64,000 nucleotides of DNA. Origin: Austropuccinia psidii. Lineage: Eukaryota > Basidiomycota > Pucciniomycetes > Pucciniales > Sphaerophragmiaceae. Position 1 is the stretch's first letter. Every line of letters starts with the position of its first letter. The position numbers were made by a program, and so were the translations under genes. The notes below the pieces were generated by a model, which ran no database searches, was not told the origin of the DNA, and saw nothing but the letters and a program-made list of their open reading frames with translations. Location of the stretch: contig JALGQZ010000002.1 of the NCBI GenBank assembly GCA_023105745.1, forward strand, positions 47,156,497 through 47,220,496. The letters run 5' to 3'. Of this stretch, positions 22,681-35,928 are shown piece by piece.

Positions 22681-24705
22681 TGTGAGCCTTTGAGATATGA
22701 CCACATACCCAATAAGGTCACAAAAAAGATTAATAATAATTATACCTTTAATATAATTATATTAAAATTAATTAGAATAATTATACATTAAAAATAATTA
22801 CTCAAATATACAAAAATACCATAAATTGGTACTAAAATTGGTTTAACTTAAAAACCAATGAATCAACATGTAAAACAAATTATACCATTGGATTCCCCAT
22901 GGAAAAATACACATATACCATTTTTATGGCATATCTGTAAAGTCAATATTTAAGGAATTATAAGGTAAAATACCTTATAAAAACCATAAAAACTTATTTA
23001 TCTCAAGAACTAATGAAACAACATGTGAAATAAATTGTACCAGTAGATTCCCCATGAAACTCCACACATAAAACAATTAATAAGCTAATTTCCAATGTTA
23101 ATACTTAAGGAATTATCCTGAATATATGCACTTTTTTGGTCAACGCATATATTCAAGGATCATAGCTATTATCTTCTAAACTATACATGATAGAATGATG
23201 AACCAAAAATAAAGTTACCACGTAATTACTGTAAGAACACAGATATGAACTTTATTTTACAAGCTATAAACAAGGTTAAAACCTATGATGAAATATTGAT
23301 AAAAATCAACAGAGCTGTTGACCACTTTGTTGTGAAAGTGCTCCAAACTTAAAAAAAAGTATACAGTTGGATTCTACTAGTTCATTCGTGAAGAATGATG
23401 TAATTTTTATTATTAAATTCAGGGTATAACCCCCTGAAATCAAGGTTTGAAGTTTAAAATGTTGAATTTCGACAGAAAAGATGAGTTACAAGAAAAATCA
23501 TCAAAATTAGAGTTTTGATGATGTAATGAAAAGCTCTTGGCAGCATAATGAGGTTATGTCAGGCTATCAGAATTCACTCTCTGAATTGCTGTAGCGTGTA
23601 AATCTTAAAAGTTATTGAGGATCAAAGTTTGAGCTTAATTTGAGCAGTTATGATCACATACTGTAACCTTAATTTAAGTTTAACAGTCTTAAGAGTGATA
23701 AAATTGGTGAATACTATTAGTTTATGATTAAAACTAATAAAATCCACGAAATTTGGGGTTCTTCCAAGCCTCTGATGTCATTAAACTTAGAGTTATAGTG
23801 ATAACTCTAAATAATGGTGTAATAATGATGTAATATGGTTTGATCATGATGTAATCACCCTCAAACCTTAAAATATTGATCAATTCCAGTGGATATGATC
23901 AGTACACGTCTACTAGAAGCCTGTTGGACTCTAGGAGGGAGGTATTTACTATAAATAGAGCTCTTTTTACTCTATTTTCCCCTCAGACGCATCAAAAACA
24001 TTAAATCAATTAAATAAAAGGTAATTTCTTTATTATTTATATATAAAACTCTTATATTATTAAAGACCAAAGACCATCTTAATATTAATCACTATTTTTA
24101 CGTGATTAAATCAATTCTTTAATTGTTTTTGTCATAAATCTCTCTATAAACTCATTTCCACGTAAAATCAAGAATTTTAGTAAATTTTCTTTATTTTTTA
24201 TTGTAAATACAATTTGAAAAGGTTGTATTATATTCTTTTGGCGTAAAATATCTCAAAATTATTATTTTAAGTGTTAAAAGTAGGTTATTTCATCTTATTA
24301 TAATAATTTCTCTCTTATTATTACTCTTAATAATTCTTATTTAATATAAATAGTATTTATATTAATATATAACTTTAATATTGGTAATATTATTGTTATT
24401 AATTGTTTTTTATTTATAAAAAACAGTTTTTTACGCCTTTATTATTTGTTGGTAACAATAATAAAGAGCTTTATAATATATTAATTATTTTATATTAATA
24501 TATTATTTATAATATTATAATTTCACATAATATTAATTATATTATTATATTTATTTAATAATATAATATTTTTACGCCATAATAATAATATTTCTTTATT
24601 ATTATTATTATTTTAATCTTATTTATTTCAATTATAAGGACATTCAGAGTACAATAAGTAATAAATTAGTAATTTTTACTTATTGTTTCATAGTCAAACC
24701 TTACA
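22681..24705 (+). repeat. 3' LTR of gypsy element 1
   Basis: 2025 bp, TGTGAGCC to CTTACA, nearly identical to LTR 1. TGATGTAAT is present four times (23396, 23519, 23826, 23847) and TATAAATA at 23950-23957. Confidence 0.96.
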
Positions 24706-24710
24706 TTAAA
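24706..24710 (+). repeat. 5-bp TSD of gypsy element 1, right (TTAAA)
   Basis: Identical to 14020-14024. Confidence 0.88.
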
Positions 24711-25671
24711 TGACCTAATTGATAGATATTCTCTTCTCATTTAATTGAAATAAAAATGAAAAAAATGAAAATAAATCATCGGAATATATATTTCTTTGTC
24801 TCATATTAAACAATCTACTATATAGAAATGGCTGATCATAATCAACTATATTTTGAAAGGAATACAAAAAGTGATATATTGATTTATTATAGGGAGGAAA
24901 AATCTTGAAATTTTAAAGAAGAACTGCAAGATAATCTATATTTAGATTAGTTGTATCCAGGGAATTATTAGGCTATCTGTTTTCTCTGAATCTCCTACTC
25001 ACTCTTAATTTAACTTTTGGGATCTTAAAATAGAAAAAATTTATCCACTGTAACATAAAGCCCAAAAATTCTGTAATCAATTCTTATAGATACCATCTCT
25101 AAGTGACCAAATATAATTTAAAGCAGTTTATGAGCTGAAAAAAGTGTTAATATTTATTTAAGAGGTATTGAACTTTGGTCATATTTTCTTTATGATAATG
25201 ATAAATATGTGTACTTACACTTCAGAGGTTTTTCAATTTTAAATATATGATATTACTGCAAGAGTAGGAGAAAAATCAGGGATATAATTTTTTTCTCATT
25301 ACAACTGTCAATTATATAAACCACATTGATGGTGAGATATCTATTTTATATTTTTTAATTCATTTAAAAAGCCTCAATCCCTTCAGAGTATTTCTTATTA
25401 ACTTAGAATCCCTTTCAAAGAAAAAGGCTTCAAATGTGAATATTATCCAGCTATTTTATTCCCACATATTAGATGGAGATAAAATTGATGGTGTTATTTA
25501 AAAACACAGCTCAAATGCTGATGTGTTTTTAAGTAAACTCGTTTTAAGTAAAAAGAAAAAATAATTCTGAGATTAGAATGAGGATTATTCCTTTGAACCT
25601 ATATTGTTTAGCTATTGAGCTTTGAAAATTAGGAGGACACAGTAAGATTTATTCAATTTAATTTAAGCTTT
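24711..25671. other. AT-rich intergenic DNA, nothing recognised
   Basis: No frame, RNA gene or repeat end supported. Confidence 0.6.
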
Positions 25672-25820
25672 GTGGCTTGAATAAGTGGCTTGAATTTCTT
25701 CCAAAACTTCTATTTCTTGATTCAATTTCTGTTCTATCTCCTACCTGCATCCAATCCATCTTCCATTTCAAATTCCAAATGCAACACCTGCTGTCAGGTG
25801 TAGCCACTTTGCTCATGGTG
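25672..25820 (-). repeat. Short interspersed repeat with palindromic core, copy B (subfamily II)
   Basis: On the minus strand it starts CACCATGAGCAAAGTGGCTA, carries ACACCTGACAGCAGGTGT, then a body with AAATAGAAGTTTTGGAAGAA and ends in CAAGCCAC words. The right half is shared with 51245-51390 and 56427-56575 but not with the plus-strand copies, so there are two subfamilies with a common head. A short frame reads across it but the palindrome explains the sequence better. Confidence 0.75.
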
Positions 25821-27160
25821 AGTAAAAAGCTTAATGGTTTGAAAGCTGTATTTCAATTTAGAGCTGGTTGATGAATTGAAATAGGGCTTGTTAAGTGATG
25901 TTTGTAATGAAAAAATCTTCTTTTTTCTGATTTTGGGGAATGAAAACAAGCTGAAATTTCCGTGAACCGCAAAGGGAAGCCCACACCATCACATTTCATT
26001 ATCCTGAACGATTCTTCAGCCCCATTGATTGAAATACAGTATTTTGTTTCACATTCCTTAATATTTGAGCTGGAGCTGATCTCTTGCCAGGCTCAAATAC
26101 TTACTCATAAGTCCAAGTTACATCCAATATTTAATGGTCCGACATCACAATTATCGGGAAAAGCTATATTAACAAGTGATTTGTCAAGGGCTTAGATAGG
26201 TTTTCACTTGCAATTTGAAATTGTAACAAAATCTTGTGAAAAGCTTTTCAGACTACTTACTTTGAGAAAATAATAATTAGATAGTTATATATCCTGTTGA
26301 CTCTTGAGTATAAATGTGTATTTAAAACTTTCCCAGTTCTTTAGATATTGTTCTTGGAGCCTACAGGGACACTCAGGTATGGGTAAATCATTGAAATGGA
26401 TATGAGTGGAACTTTATTTGTCTTCCTCCTGAATTTTAAATGGTGGAATGCCTAAATGTAGTTCTAAATTGTGAATTGAAAGCCCTGACTTCATCTTAAC
26501 TATGAATTCATGTGTAGTTTCGTCAAGATACCAAGGCTTGTTGGTGTTTTTCATAAATAATAAAATAAAATAAATGTGAGATTGACTGATCATGAATTTA
26601 TGAACTTTTAATAACAATCCATCTATATTTTTTTTGTGATTATCGTAAAAAATAAGTAAGATATATAAAAACCAAGTAAGATTACAAACAAGAGTTTACC
26701 TCTCATAGGTAGTAAATAAAACAGTTATTGAAAGATATACAAATGAAAATAAGAACAAAACAATCAAGAAATAAAAACTGAAATAATATGAGGTTTTTTT
26801 TATAGCGCCCATAGTTTATTTGAAGCTCTGCCATCTTTTTCTCAGAAGAAAGACTAAAATAATTATTTCCAAGGTGAATGTGGCTAAAATATTTTTTTAT
26901 TAATTTTGAGGAATTTAGATTAACACCTAAACAATTACTTGATTCTCATTTTAATACTTTGAAATTTTCTCAAATTAAAAATTATTCTATTCTGATGTTT
27001 CTCAAAATTAATAAAAACATTCAATCAAAGAGGTTGTATAGAATACAGATTTGTGGGTGGATAGAGGATGTGCTTTCCAAAAAAAAACTACATGCAGATT
27101 ATGGAATTTGACTGATGGAGAAGCCCAATGATATTCAGAAGTCAGAATCAAAAATAAGTT
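25821..27160. other. AT-rich intergenic DNA, no gene seen
   Basis: Short frames only (for example a 77-codon frame near 25962), without any family resemblance. Confidence 0.55.
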
Positions 27161-27232
27161 CTCTCTTTCCCGGAATTGAACTTGGGTCACCTTCATGACA
27201 AGAAGGTATGATGGGCTCTATATCTCACTGCG
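27161..27232 (-). pseudogene. tRNA-Asp (GTC)-like relic
   Basis: On the minus strand ACCTTC-TTGTCAT-GAAGGT forms a perfect anticodon arm with anticodon GTC, and AAGTTCAATTC resembles box B. The D arm region AGATATAGAGCCCATCATA is decayed, the T stem has two mismatches, and the 5' and 3' acceptor strands do not pair (CGCAGTG against AAAGAGA). It is a tRNA pseudogene or the head of a tRNA-derived SINE. Confidence 0.5.
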
Positions 27233-28565
27233 GGCCAACAGGTGATCCTTTGGATGTAGAGACGCGCATTCGCTTAAGTCGGGAATTTTTTCAGGGATGC
27301 TGAAGTACACTCGCACAGTATCATTTTGTTTTGGTAAAGCAAATAAAAAAAATCAATTATATCAGGTTTATCACTCGCTGCTTACTCTATGCACACCTTA
27401 ATTTACTTTTTTCCAAAACAAGTTCTGAAATGTATTCTAATTGTTTATTTATTCATTTTTAAAAGCTATACTATATAATAAACAAAGGAATACCGTATTA
27501 ACAAAGTATTTCTTCTATAAAAAATATAGAAGCTACTGTAAAACAGTAACTATGGGCTTATAGGCTCCTGGGCCACCTTTTTGAGAACAAATGCACCTGG
27601 ACCTGCGACCCAGGTGTTTGTGGCCCCTTTATATATCTAAAATATTTATATTATTATTATTTATAATGTTGAATTTTCTCATGTTTACAACAAAATTTGA
27701 AATCTTAAATTATGAAAAGATGAAAAATGTGACTTTTTTTAAACCCGATTGTTTTCTACACAAAATAGGTGTTTATTCCGAATTTTCTTTGCAATATCAT
27801 TTTTAATTAATTGAAAGCTTGATTTAAAACTATAAAAAAAGAAATACGCTGAGAAAAACTGTATTTTACTACATTACTATTTTCACTTTCACAACTAAAC
27901 ACAACAAAGAGATTTAACAATAAAATAAAAATACCTGCCATGATAAAGCCAAAAAATCAAAGAAAATAAAATTAAACATTCTTGTAAATCGATATTAGCT
28001 GGTTGCTTTTTTGACGGTCTCGATTGGAAATATTTTGAGAATTAGTTTGACAGAAAATCATTGAAGCTGCTTCCACGAAATATTTTCATAGTTTAATTAC
28101 TTTTGTATTGAAGAATTAATGAAGAGTTCATATATTATTATTTCAAAATATCTCGTATTTACTATCAGCTATAAGGAAAGGCAAGGGCGATTAGTAGCTT
28201 CTTTGATTGCAATGAGATTTATCTTTCTATAAAAAATTCTAGAGATTTTGAATAATGATGGGAGTATCAAAGGGGAACTCTCAAAAGTAAAACTGCTTTT
28301 ATCAAAAATAAAATACCCTGATACCTTTAAATGGCTTATGAATTAACTATAGTATGACACCATTACAAAATTCAATTTGAATACTGAGATAAAATCAATT
28401 GATTGATTTTGGAATAAGGGGGGAAAAATAAATTTTTCAATGTTCTAAGAAATAGTATAATTCTGACCAAAGGAAGCAGAAGAGACATTAAATAACATGA
28501 GAGTACTTAAGGAAGATTCAATAAATCATTCTCGAGTCATTTATTTTTCAAAAAAATCTTAATGC
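27233..28565. other. Intergenic DNA, no gene seen
   Basis: Slightly GC-richer at the start (27240-27310), then AT-rich. GCTACTGTAAAACAGTAAC at about 27532-27550 is a small palindromic echo of the ACAGTAG repeats. Confidence 0.5.
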
Positions 28566-28720
28566 GCAAGTTTACAGTGTATAGGGTCACACAGTTTGCC
28601 CTAACAGCATACCAGACTGAAGCGACTCCGACTCTCTGTATCGGAAGGGTAATATATTCTCCCGCTATATACTAGCCAGGATGCAGAAGGTTTCCACCAA
28701 TAGATTTAAATTTGGACAGC
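28566..28720 (-). other. GC-richer patch with tRNA-like words and a hairpin
   Basis: On the minus strand GCATCCTGGCTAGTATATAGCGGGA resembles the first half of a tRNA (box A region). It is followed by a hairpin CTTCCGA/TCGGAG and GGAGTCGCTTC, a weak box B, and GGTATGC that nearly pairs with the start. No complete cloverleaf can be drawn. It may be a decayed tRNA or SINE head. Confidence 0.25.
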
Positions 28721-31111
28721 ATTCTGTGGCACTTCTGACGAAGTGTTTTACCGAATTCTCATAAATGCACCTGGGAATGAGATAGAAAAGAGTATTAATA
28801 ATAGATAATCAAAAAAGGAATCCTGTATGTCTTGTTTGAATATTTGTTTCTTGACCTCACAACATTACCAATCAAAAAACTCAAGTAGAGGGTATACATG
28901 AAAGTAAAAATTGAATATTTATGTATATAAATGTAAATAATAAGACCATTATTTGAAATATCTGATTCCCTTAGAGAGGTGTAAGAACAACTTTTGTAAA
29001 ACATTATCTTGGAGTTCAGCTCCCTCACTTCTTATTTTTGACCTTTTGAAAGTGAATAATCTCAAAACCAAAAAAATAGGAGTTTGACTCTCCAATAATA
29101 ATATTATTTCAATAAAAAAAAACCAAAAACATTCACAGTCCACAATAATAAGGGGGTTAAAATGTGATGATAAACTCTTGCAAGCTTTGAAAGGTTTTTC
29201 AATTGCTTACATCTTAAGTAAAGATAATAATATATTGATAGCAGAGGTATTCCAATGGAATAATTTTCATGAGCTCATTTTGAACTTCCCACTACTTATA
29301 ATTGTAATTTGTTTTGTAATACGTGTATATTCACAGATTTAAAATATGAAAAATGGGACAATATTACCGAGTTTGTTGGCTTTGTCTCACCTAAAAGGTG
29401 CCTCAAGTATACTTAGCCTGTAAGAAAGTAAGAAAACTCCTTAAAGAGAAGAAAGATGGAGCTTAGTATTACCTTCAAATAATTTTTTTATTTTGAAATT
29501 ATCTGATTCCTTTTTTTTGATTCAAACACAACAGGGGTTCAGTTCTTTTTTTATATATTGAAATTTTGGTGTTCTTATATCTTTGTCCTATTAATTTGTT
29601 TTAATTTTTACTTTATCATTGAAAAGTCTTTATTCGAATACTTAGACTTATCTGATTGGGAGAAATTTCTGTAGCTTATCCAGAAAGTCAAGTTAATTTC
29701 ATTAAAAATTATTTTGGAGCACATTCTAAGATATTAATATAGCTAGTTCATATTTTAATATAAAAAAATGGAGCACCGGATATTTTATTTATAATTCTTT
29801 CCTTAATAATCTGGAAAATTGATTTCTTAGCTCAACTTTCCCTCAGATTTATTAAGCATAAATAATTGAATAAAAGTCCCTATGTGGCACAGCCAAATAT
29901 TAATGAGTATTTTTGATGTATGTTATATTTTATTCCAGTAATTAAGCTTTAATTCTTTGTATTCCTCAAATGATTTATATATAAATAAACAGAACCTCAA
30001 GCTCACCCTATTGTCTGATGATATAGACAAAGAAGTATTGAATAGAAATGGTAAGCTATATGAAAGCTATTAGGTTGTTTTGCAAAATAAATAAATTTAT
30101 AATTTGAATAAAATAACTAAATCTGTATCAAGATTAGGAAATATTGGTTTCTAATCTGGAGAGGATAAAAAGACTCCTAGGTAGAAATTTCGATTTTCAT
30201 CTTCTTTAGTTGAGAATTACAAGTTGAATTTCTTATTTGGAAAGATTTTTTTAAATTGAAAATTTTGATTCAAATTTTAATGTGGCTTATATTAAAAAGT
30301 TTGCCGTATATATTTGTGTCAAAGAAATCAGCTCTACAGATTTATCTATCACATCGAAATGAATTCATAACTTTCGTTTAGGTAAAATAAATCTATTATT
30401 TTCAAAGTTTCATTTGTTTTCTGATCCAATAATCTTGAAAATTGCCAAAAGAGTATTACAAAATAGTTTTATTATTTGAGAATTCCAAATCACGATATTA
30501 AGCAAGGAACAGCTTTATATTTCTTTAATAGGTCAAATATTGGCATATTTTTTCAAATAATAAGAAATAACTTATTTAAATTACTGTAGACATATCAAAA
30601 CAATCTTAAAAATAAAAAAAATCATCAGAAAATCTCAAGAATCGCGTCTTCTTCAAAAATATCAATATTAAGAATAAGTGAAGAGTACCTAAATCTCAAG
30701 TTGAACAGCTTTCAGATATGGCTTTGGAAGTAAGTATTTGATTTTAAGATAAGGATTATGTATAAAATCAGTGGATTAATAATTTACCTTTGTTCAAATA
30801 AGATTAATGTGAGCTCATCACAAAAGAGGAATAATACTAAAGTACTAAAGCTTGATAAAGAGAGTGAATCATGGAAAAAAACGAATTTATAATTTTTGAT
30901 GCTAATATGATAAGTTATTGAAAACCTTGGAGAAAGGGTAATTAAGATTTTTTAATAATACAGAATTAGAAAATACAAATATTCAGAATTATAGAATGTA
31001 ACTAAAAATATTAGGAACATATGGGAAAATAAGATAATAAGTGCTTTTAAGACAAAAATAAAAATTAAAAAGAAAAAAAATGAAAAATTAATAAAATACA
31101 TACATCATCAA
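28721..31111. other. AT-rich intergenic DNA, nothing recognised
   Basis: No supported feature; short frames at 28795-29143 (minus) have no family resemblance. Confidence 0.6.
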
Positions 31112-31969
31112 TCAGGCTGTGACTCAAAACCAGAGCATAAGCATGACATAAAAATACAATGAACCCATGACAAATCAAAATCCCCACCAAAAAATTTACC
31201 TAAGCTAAAATAGCTGATATATTCATTTGAAAGAAAGGGCAAAATAAAATTATCTTAAATATAAAGCTTCCATAAACATAGGATAAAGAATAAAAAAGTT
31301 ATTTAAGCTCAAAACCAGAGCTGAGCATAAGCCTTTAATTTCACCTCAGCTAAAATATAGAAATAGGGATCAAAACCCTCCATGTGGGGTCTCAAATCGT
31401 AGCTCTCAATGAGGGCTATCGAATGGCACCAGTACAATTGAGATATTATTGCTCTTCTAAAGGCTAGATAGAACTATAGGCTAAATAATGGTGAATAAAA
31501 TATTCACCACTAATCAGTTTTTTACAGCTTTAGCATGAGATACCTGAAGTGGGGCATTTTCAAGAAGGCCAGAATATGATACTTCTAATGGTTCCCTCCA
31601 TTATGTTTTATAATTTCCATGAAAAATCCATTGAGAATATTGACTCAATACAGGATTCATAAGAAATCCAAATTCATAAATAATTTTAATCCTAATTCAT
31701 TGCTAGCTATTGTGTAGAAATCATTAAAGGATAAAAAATTTACCAATTTTGAGCTCTATATCTTTAAAAATTATAAAGTTATAGTAGCTTTGAGGATAAA
31801 TTCCCAATATTGTGGGATAATGTCCCATACTGATGATTTAGAGGTGTCAAAACCACATCAAAGCTTGTCTTTACTTGAATAAATCATAGTATGACTAATA
31901 AGAGGCACCCATATGAATTCTGTACAGAATTCTACACAACTAACATATCAGAACACACTTGTTAGGTCC
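31112..31969 (+). repeat. 0.9-kb interspersed repeat, copy 1
   Basis: Starts TCAGGCTGTGACTCAAAACC and follows the same order of blocks as 38076-38987: CAGAGC(A/T)(A/T)AAGCATGAC, GAGCTGAGCATAAGCC, TTTCACCTC, GGGTCTCAAATCG, TTTAGCATGAGATACCTGAAGTGG, TCAATACAGGA, GTGGGATA, GAGGTGTCAA, and a terminal palindrome GAATTCTGTACAGAATTC (31915-31932). No coding frame. It may be a non-autonomous element or an LTR of an unrelated family. Confidence 0.7.
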
Positions 31970-34900
31970 TCTGATGAAACATTTCACACTGTATTGGGGA
32001 AAGGTAACCATCTGAGGTTTCAAAACCACATCCAAGTCTAATGAAAGCTACACAGTGGCTGTGAGAACCAAAAGCCTAACCTTTTTAGTAAAAAATATTT
32101 AATCCTTGTACATTAAAAGTTTCAGATGACCATAATAACCTTTTTCAGGATAAAAGGGGCCTTTTCTCTGCACCAGAGGAATCCCCATCCTTCTCCTGTA
32201 TTCCTACATAGTCTTAGCATTACAAAAATTGATACTCCTGTAAAGCAATCAGGTATAATTGAATTCTAATTACTTTAGTACTTTTTATAGTTAAAAATTA
32301 ATGATGAATTAACCCAAAGCTTTCAGACGTCCTCAACCCAACTATTTCAATCATACTAAAGCCCTTTTTATATTCTTTGAAACCATCTTACTATGTGTCA
32401 CACTCATAGTATTAGTTCTTAAAAGCTTATAAATGAACTAATCCGGAAAAATCTGAGGAAGATAAAAAGGTTGAATATGGAAATAATAAATATTAAACAG
32501 TTAAATTGAATTTTTTTTTTGATGAAAATAGCCATAGGAACAATTTTCAAAAGGAAAAGTTTCAAGAAGAATAATTAAAGATTGATTTGAAAATAGCTTA
32601 AGTATTTTCCTCTTGAAAAATATCACAGCTGGAAAGGACTTGGAATTTAATGAGAAGAGATTTCTTAGTATTTTGGAACATTTTATCACTGGTATTTCTA
32701 AAATTAATATGATTTTCCTTGGAAATTTAAATATCTTATGAGATTTATTCACTCTCATTTCTGAATGTATTATGTGGCTATTTCTATTGAATTAAATACT
32801 TGATAAATTTAAAAAAGGGATATGAATCCTTATTCTAGGGTTTGGATCTGATTGAGCTGATTATTTTGAGGTTCCTTTCAAGCTCAAAAGAAATTTTTAA
32901 TTCTTTTGAATTGAAAAAATAAGCTTTAATATACTTAATTTTTAATCAGAGAGAAATTAAAAATAAATAAATCAACTCAGATTCAAAAGTATTTGGCTAA
33001 AATAAAGAATAATAGTAAGCAAATGAATTAAAATGAAAAATTATTCAGCTTTAATCAGATATAAAAGAAACTAAATTCACTCAATAATAATTTTGAATTT
33101 CAAATTAAATCATCAAATTATAACCCTTCAGATATGATTAGAAATCAAAAACATCAAAATAAAAATCATTTTTTGGACTCAATGAAATTTGTTTCAATAG
33201 TTTTGTATTCTTTTAATAACCACCTTTCATTTATCAAGTCCCCTCAAGCTTTATTCACTAGATTTGGCTTAAATTCTTACTATTAACTAAATCATTAAGG
33301 GTATTTCTTGAAATATAATATGATTTTTTTGTCCATATTTATCTTTAGAGTACCTTAGCTTATCCTACTTTTCCTCATAACAATTATATTGAAAGTAATT
33401 TTAGTAATATTTGAAAGTACATGAAGTTATGTCTTTCATTTTATTGAATAAATGGGTTTTTTTATTGAAGTTGCTTTTAAAGTGATTCTCAATTTATCTG
33501 TAACTTCTAAAAAATATAATCGGCATCTATTTGGAAGAAGTTTGAATTTCTTTTTGATTTAAAATATTTCTGTTGTTCAATTATAAAATCCATAATTTTT
33601 ATCAACTACTTTCGTTGTTTGAGATTTTACATCTTTTTTTTGTAGAGTTTAAATCTTAATTGTCTTATTTTATCAATATTAAAATGAATAAAGAGTTGTA
33701 ATAATAAATTACCACACTCCCTTCACTTTGAAAATAACTTCATGGGAAGACTAAAATTTCCACCTGGGCCCAGCTCTAATTCCCAAATTCACTTTCTAAT
33801 CCTTATATTATCATAAATTAACCTATAAAACCATGAATACAAAAAATAAGCTATTGAATCAATTTTTTGATATAAATTCTCAACTTTGAATGAGCTCAAT
33901 TAATTAATAATATCATCAAAACTTATCTTTAAAAATAAGGAACATATCAGAAGCAATGAGAGAATTTTTGGAGGTATTGTGAAGTGGATTGGCTTTTTTC
34001 AAGGACCTGAGAAAGGTAAATTTGAAAGTATGTAATCCCAACTCATCCAATATTAATTCAAAAAAACCCATTAAATTTTTCTAAATTTCATAGTAGTGTA
34101 TTATGAAAGCAGAAGCTTATTCATTAATAAACACAAAAGCTGATAATCAGATGTTGATGAATATTAAAAGATTTTTTGAATGGTTTTATTCTATCATAAA
34201 GAGCTTTTCTTCAAAAGAAGCCATCTTGATTACAGAAGTTATTTAGAATACTAAGCTACAAATATTTATTAAGCTGGAGTGGCTTTCTTTATAATTAGGA
34301 ATATTCTATCACATTCAAATTTTTCTTACTTATTATATATTCTATGTATGCTAACCAATGCCATGAGGAAAGTTATTATAATACATAAACCTATGGTTTG
34401 ATTGCTTTTATGAAAAAAGAAAAGTTGGTATCAGCTCCAAAATTCAATTACCAATGTGATAATGGATCACATTCTCCTGCAATCAAGTTTAAAGTTCACT
34501 TTTTGAAGAAAGAATATATAATTTCAGTCCTTTTGAAAACTTCCGAGAGAAATAATGAAAGAGTCTAACCAAAAATTGAGCTCATTAAAAACATAATATT
34601 CCTTATCTTGTATTTTTATTTACAACTAGGATAAATAATACAATTTTTGTAATAATCTCAATAAATTATTCTCTGATATGATTGAAATAAAATTTTACAG
34701 AAAAAATGGGCCACAATAACAAGATGAAAATATATGGGTAAAAATCTTTTTTGAATTAATTCTAACTTTATATTTGCTTTATGAGATTTTAACCATGAAA
34801 ATATTCATTTATTTTATTTTAAAATTCTTTTCATATAAAAGAAATCTATATTTATTTTTTAACTTACTGGTACAGAAGATATCCTTTGTGATTAAACAAG

Positions 34901-35337
34901 TATCTTACTTATGTTCCTTTATACATAATATCATTATTACTCTATTATATACTGATAAAAACGCTATTAATATGGATGTGGCACAAAGGCTGTAGCTACA
35001 ATAAGCTGTCAAGGGCTTTAATGTAATGATATCATGGTTATGAATATTCTAAATTCCATGGCTTAGAAGATTATAAATTATATTGTTATAATAATAACTA
35101 CAATATTTGATATTATAACTGAATTCGGCTAGATATAAAATCATTGATGTTTGTGACAGCTTGATTACATGATAATTACAATAAAAAAAAAGATTTTTCT
35201 TGCTTTGATTAGGAAAAGGCCTTTTTTTATCTCAATATAAAGTAGTGGGAGGCTATAAAGCTTTGCATACAGTCAAAGAGTAAAATATCTTACTAATTTG
35301 GATCACTTGTGGTATAAAAATCCCACCAAAGTGTTGG
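31970..35337. other. AT-rich intergenic DNA, no gene seen
   Basis: The stretch TTTCAAAACCACATCCAAGT at about 32018 echoes a block inside copy 1 (31840), a partial duplication. Otherwise nothing recognisable. Short hydrophobic frames at 32501-32758 and 34774-34995 are not supported as genes. Confidence 0.55.
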
Positions 35338-35381
35338 TGTAAGGTTTGCCTATGAATCTCTTGATAATTTTAATAAAAATA

Positions 35382-35928
35382 GGGTGTTGGTAAACCCACA
35401 TAAGCTTTTAGTAAAAACACATAAGCCCTTACATGTTTTTACTAAAATGTTAAGGCCAAAAATGACAATAACAATGCCATTTATGGAATTTTTAAGGCTA
35501 TAAATGCCATCAAGAATGCCATTTATGGAATTTGTAAGGCTATAAATGACATTAATGGCCTTAAAAATGCCATTCATGGAATTGTTAATGTCATTTATAG
35601 CCTTAAAGCTTCCATAAATGGCATTGTTAATGTCATTTGTGGCCTTAACAATGCCATAAATGGAATGAATGGCCTTCAAAATACCATAAATGGCATTAAA
35701 AATTCCATTGATGGAATTAAGAATGCCCTTTATTGCATTTATAATGCCATTAATGGCCTTAAAAATGCCATAAATAGCCATATTTCATTTAAAAACCACC
35801 CCTTATGTCTTTTTAACATACAATTACGTGTTTTTACCAATTGATGGCAAAAACACGTAAGTTTTTAGTAAAAACACATAAGGGCTTACGTTTTTTTACT
35901 AAAAGCTTACATGGGTTTACCACCACCC
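35382..35928. mobile_element. 547-bp non-autonomous MULE-type element (MITE-like) with long TIRs
   Basis: The ends GGGTGTTGGTAAACCCACAT and (reverse complement of the right end) GGGTGGTGGTAAACCCATGT continue as matching inverted repeats for about 60 bases, with AGCTTTTAGTAAAAA and CATAAGCCCTTA blocks. A perfect 8-bp TSD, TAAAAATA, flanks it (35374-35381 and 35929-35936). Terminal motif and TSD length match the MULE at 7335-11626. The interior is a degenerate array of self-complementary words rather than a gene. Confidence 0.88.
35460..35795. repeat. Internal array of CCATTTATGG/CCATAAATGG-type palindromic units
   Basis: About 330 bases consist of variants of AATGCCATTTATGGAATTTT plus TAAGGCTATAAATGCCAT and their complements, two similar units being 42 bases apart at the start. 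A 143-codon minus-strand frame crosses it, with a repetitive Ile/Asn/Gly/Ala protein (IYGIFKAIN-like units). I regard this as a by-product of the repeat. Confidence 0.7.

Larger units (their letters stand above)
14025..24705 (+). mobile_element. Full-length Ty3/gypsy chromovirus (gypsy element 1), 10,681 bp
   Basis: Two LTRs of the same length (2025 bp) beginning TGTGAGCC and ending CCTTACA, a TTAAA 5-bp TSD, a PBS two bases after LTR 1, a purine-rich tract just before LTR 2, and gag, protease, reverse transcriptase, RNase H, integrase and chromodomain coding in the Ty3/gypsy order. By eye the LTRs differ at roughly 15-20 positions, below about 1%, so insertion was recent on this genome's scale. 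The gag-pol frame is broken by one in-frame stop (17537-17539), one frameshift (near 20488-20491) and a small in-frame deletion near 22130, so this copy is not autonomous as written, although it could be mobilised in trans. Confidence 0.96.

Noticed and set aside
35350..35781. 143-residue minus-strand frame with Ile/Asn/Gly/Ala repeats
   Set aside because: It is produced by the palindromic repeat array of the non-autonomous element and runs into its TIR and flank; no natural protein resemblance.
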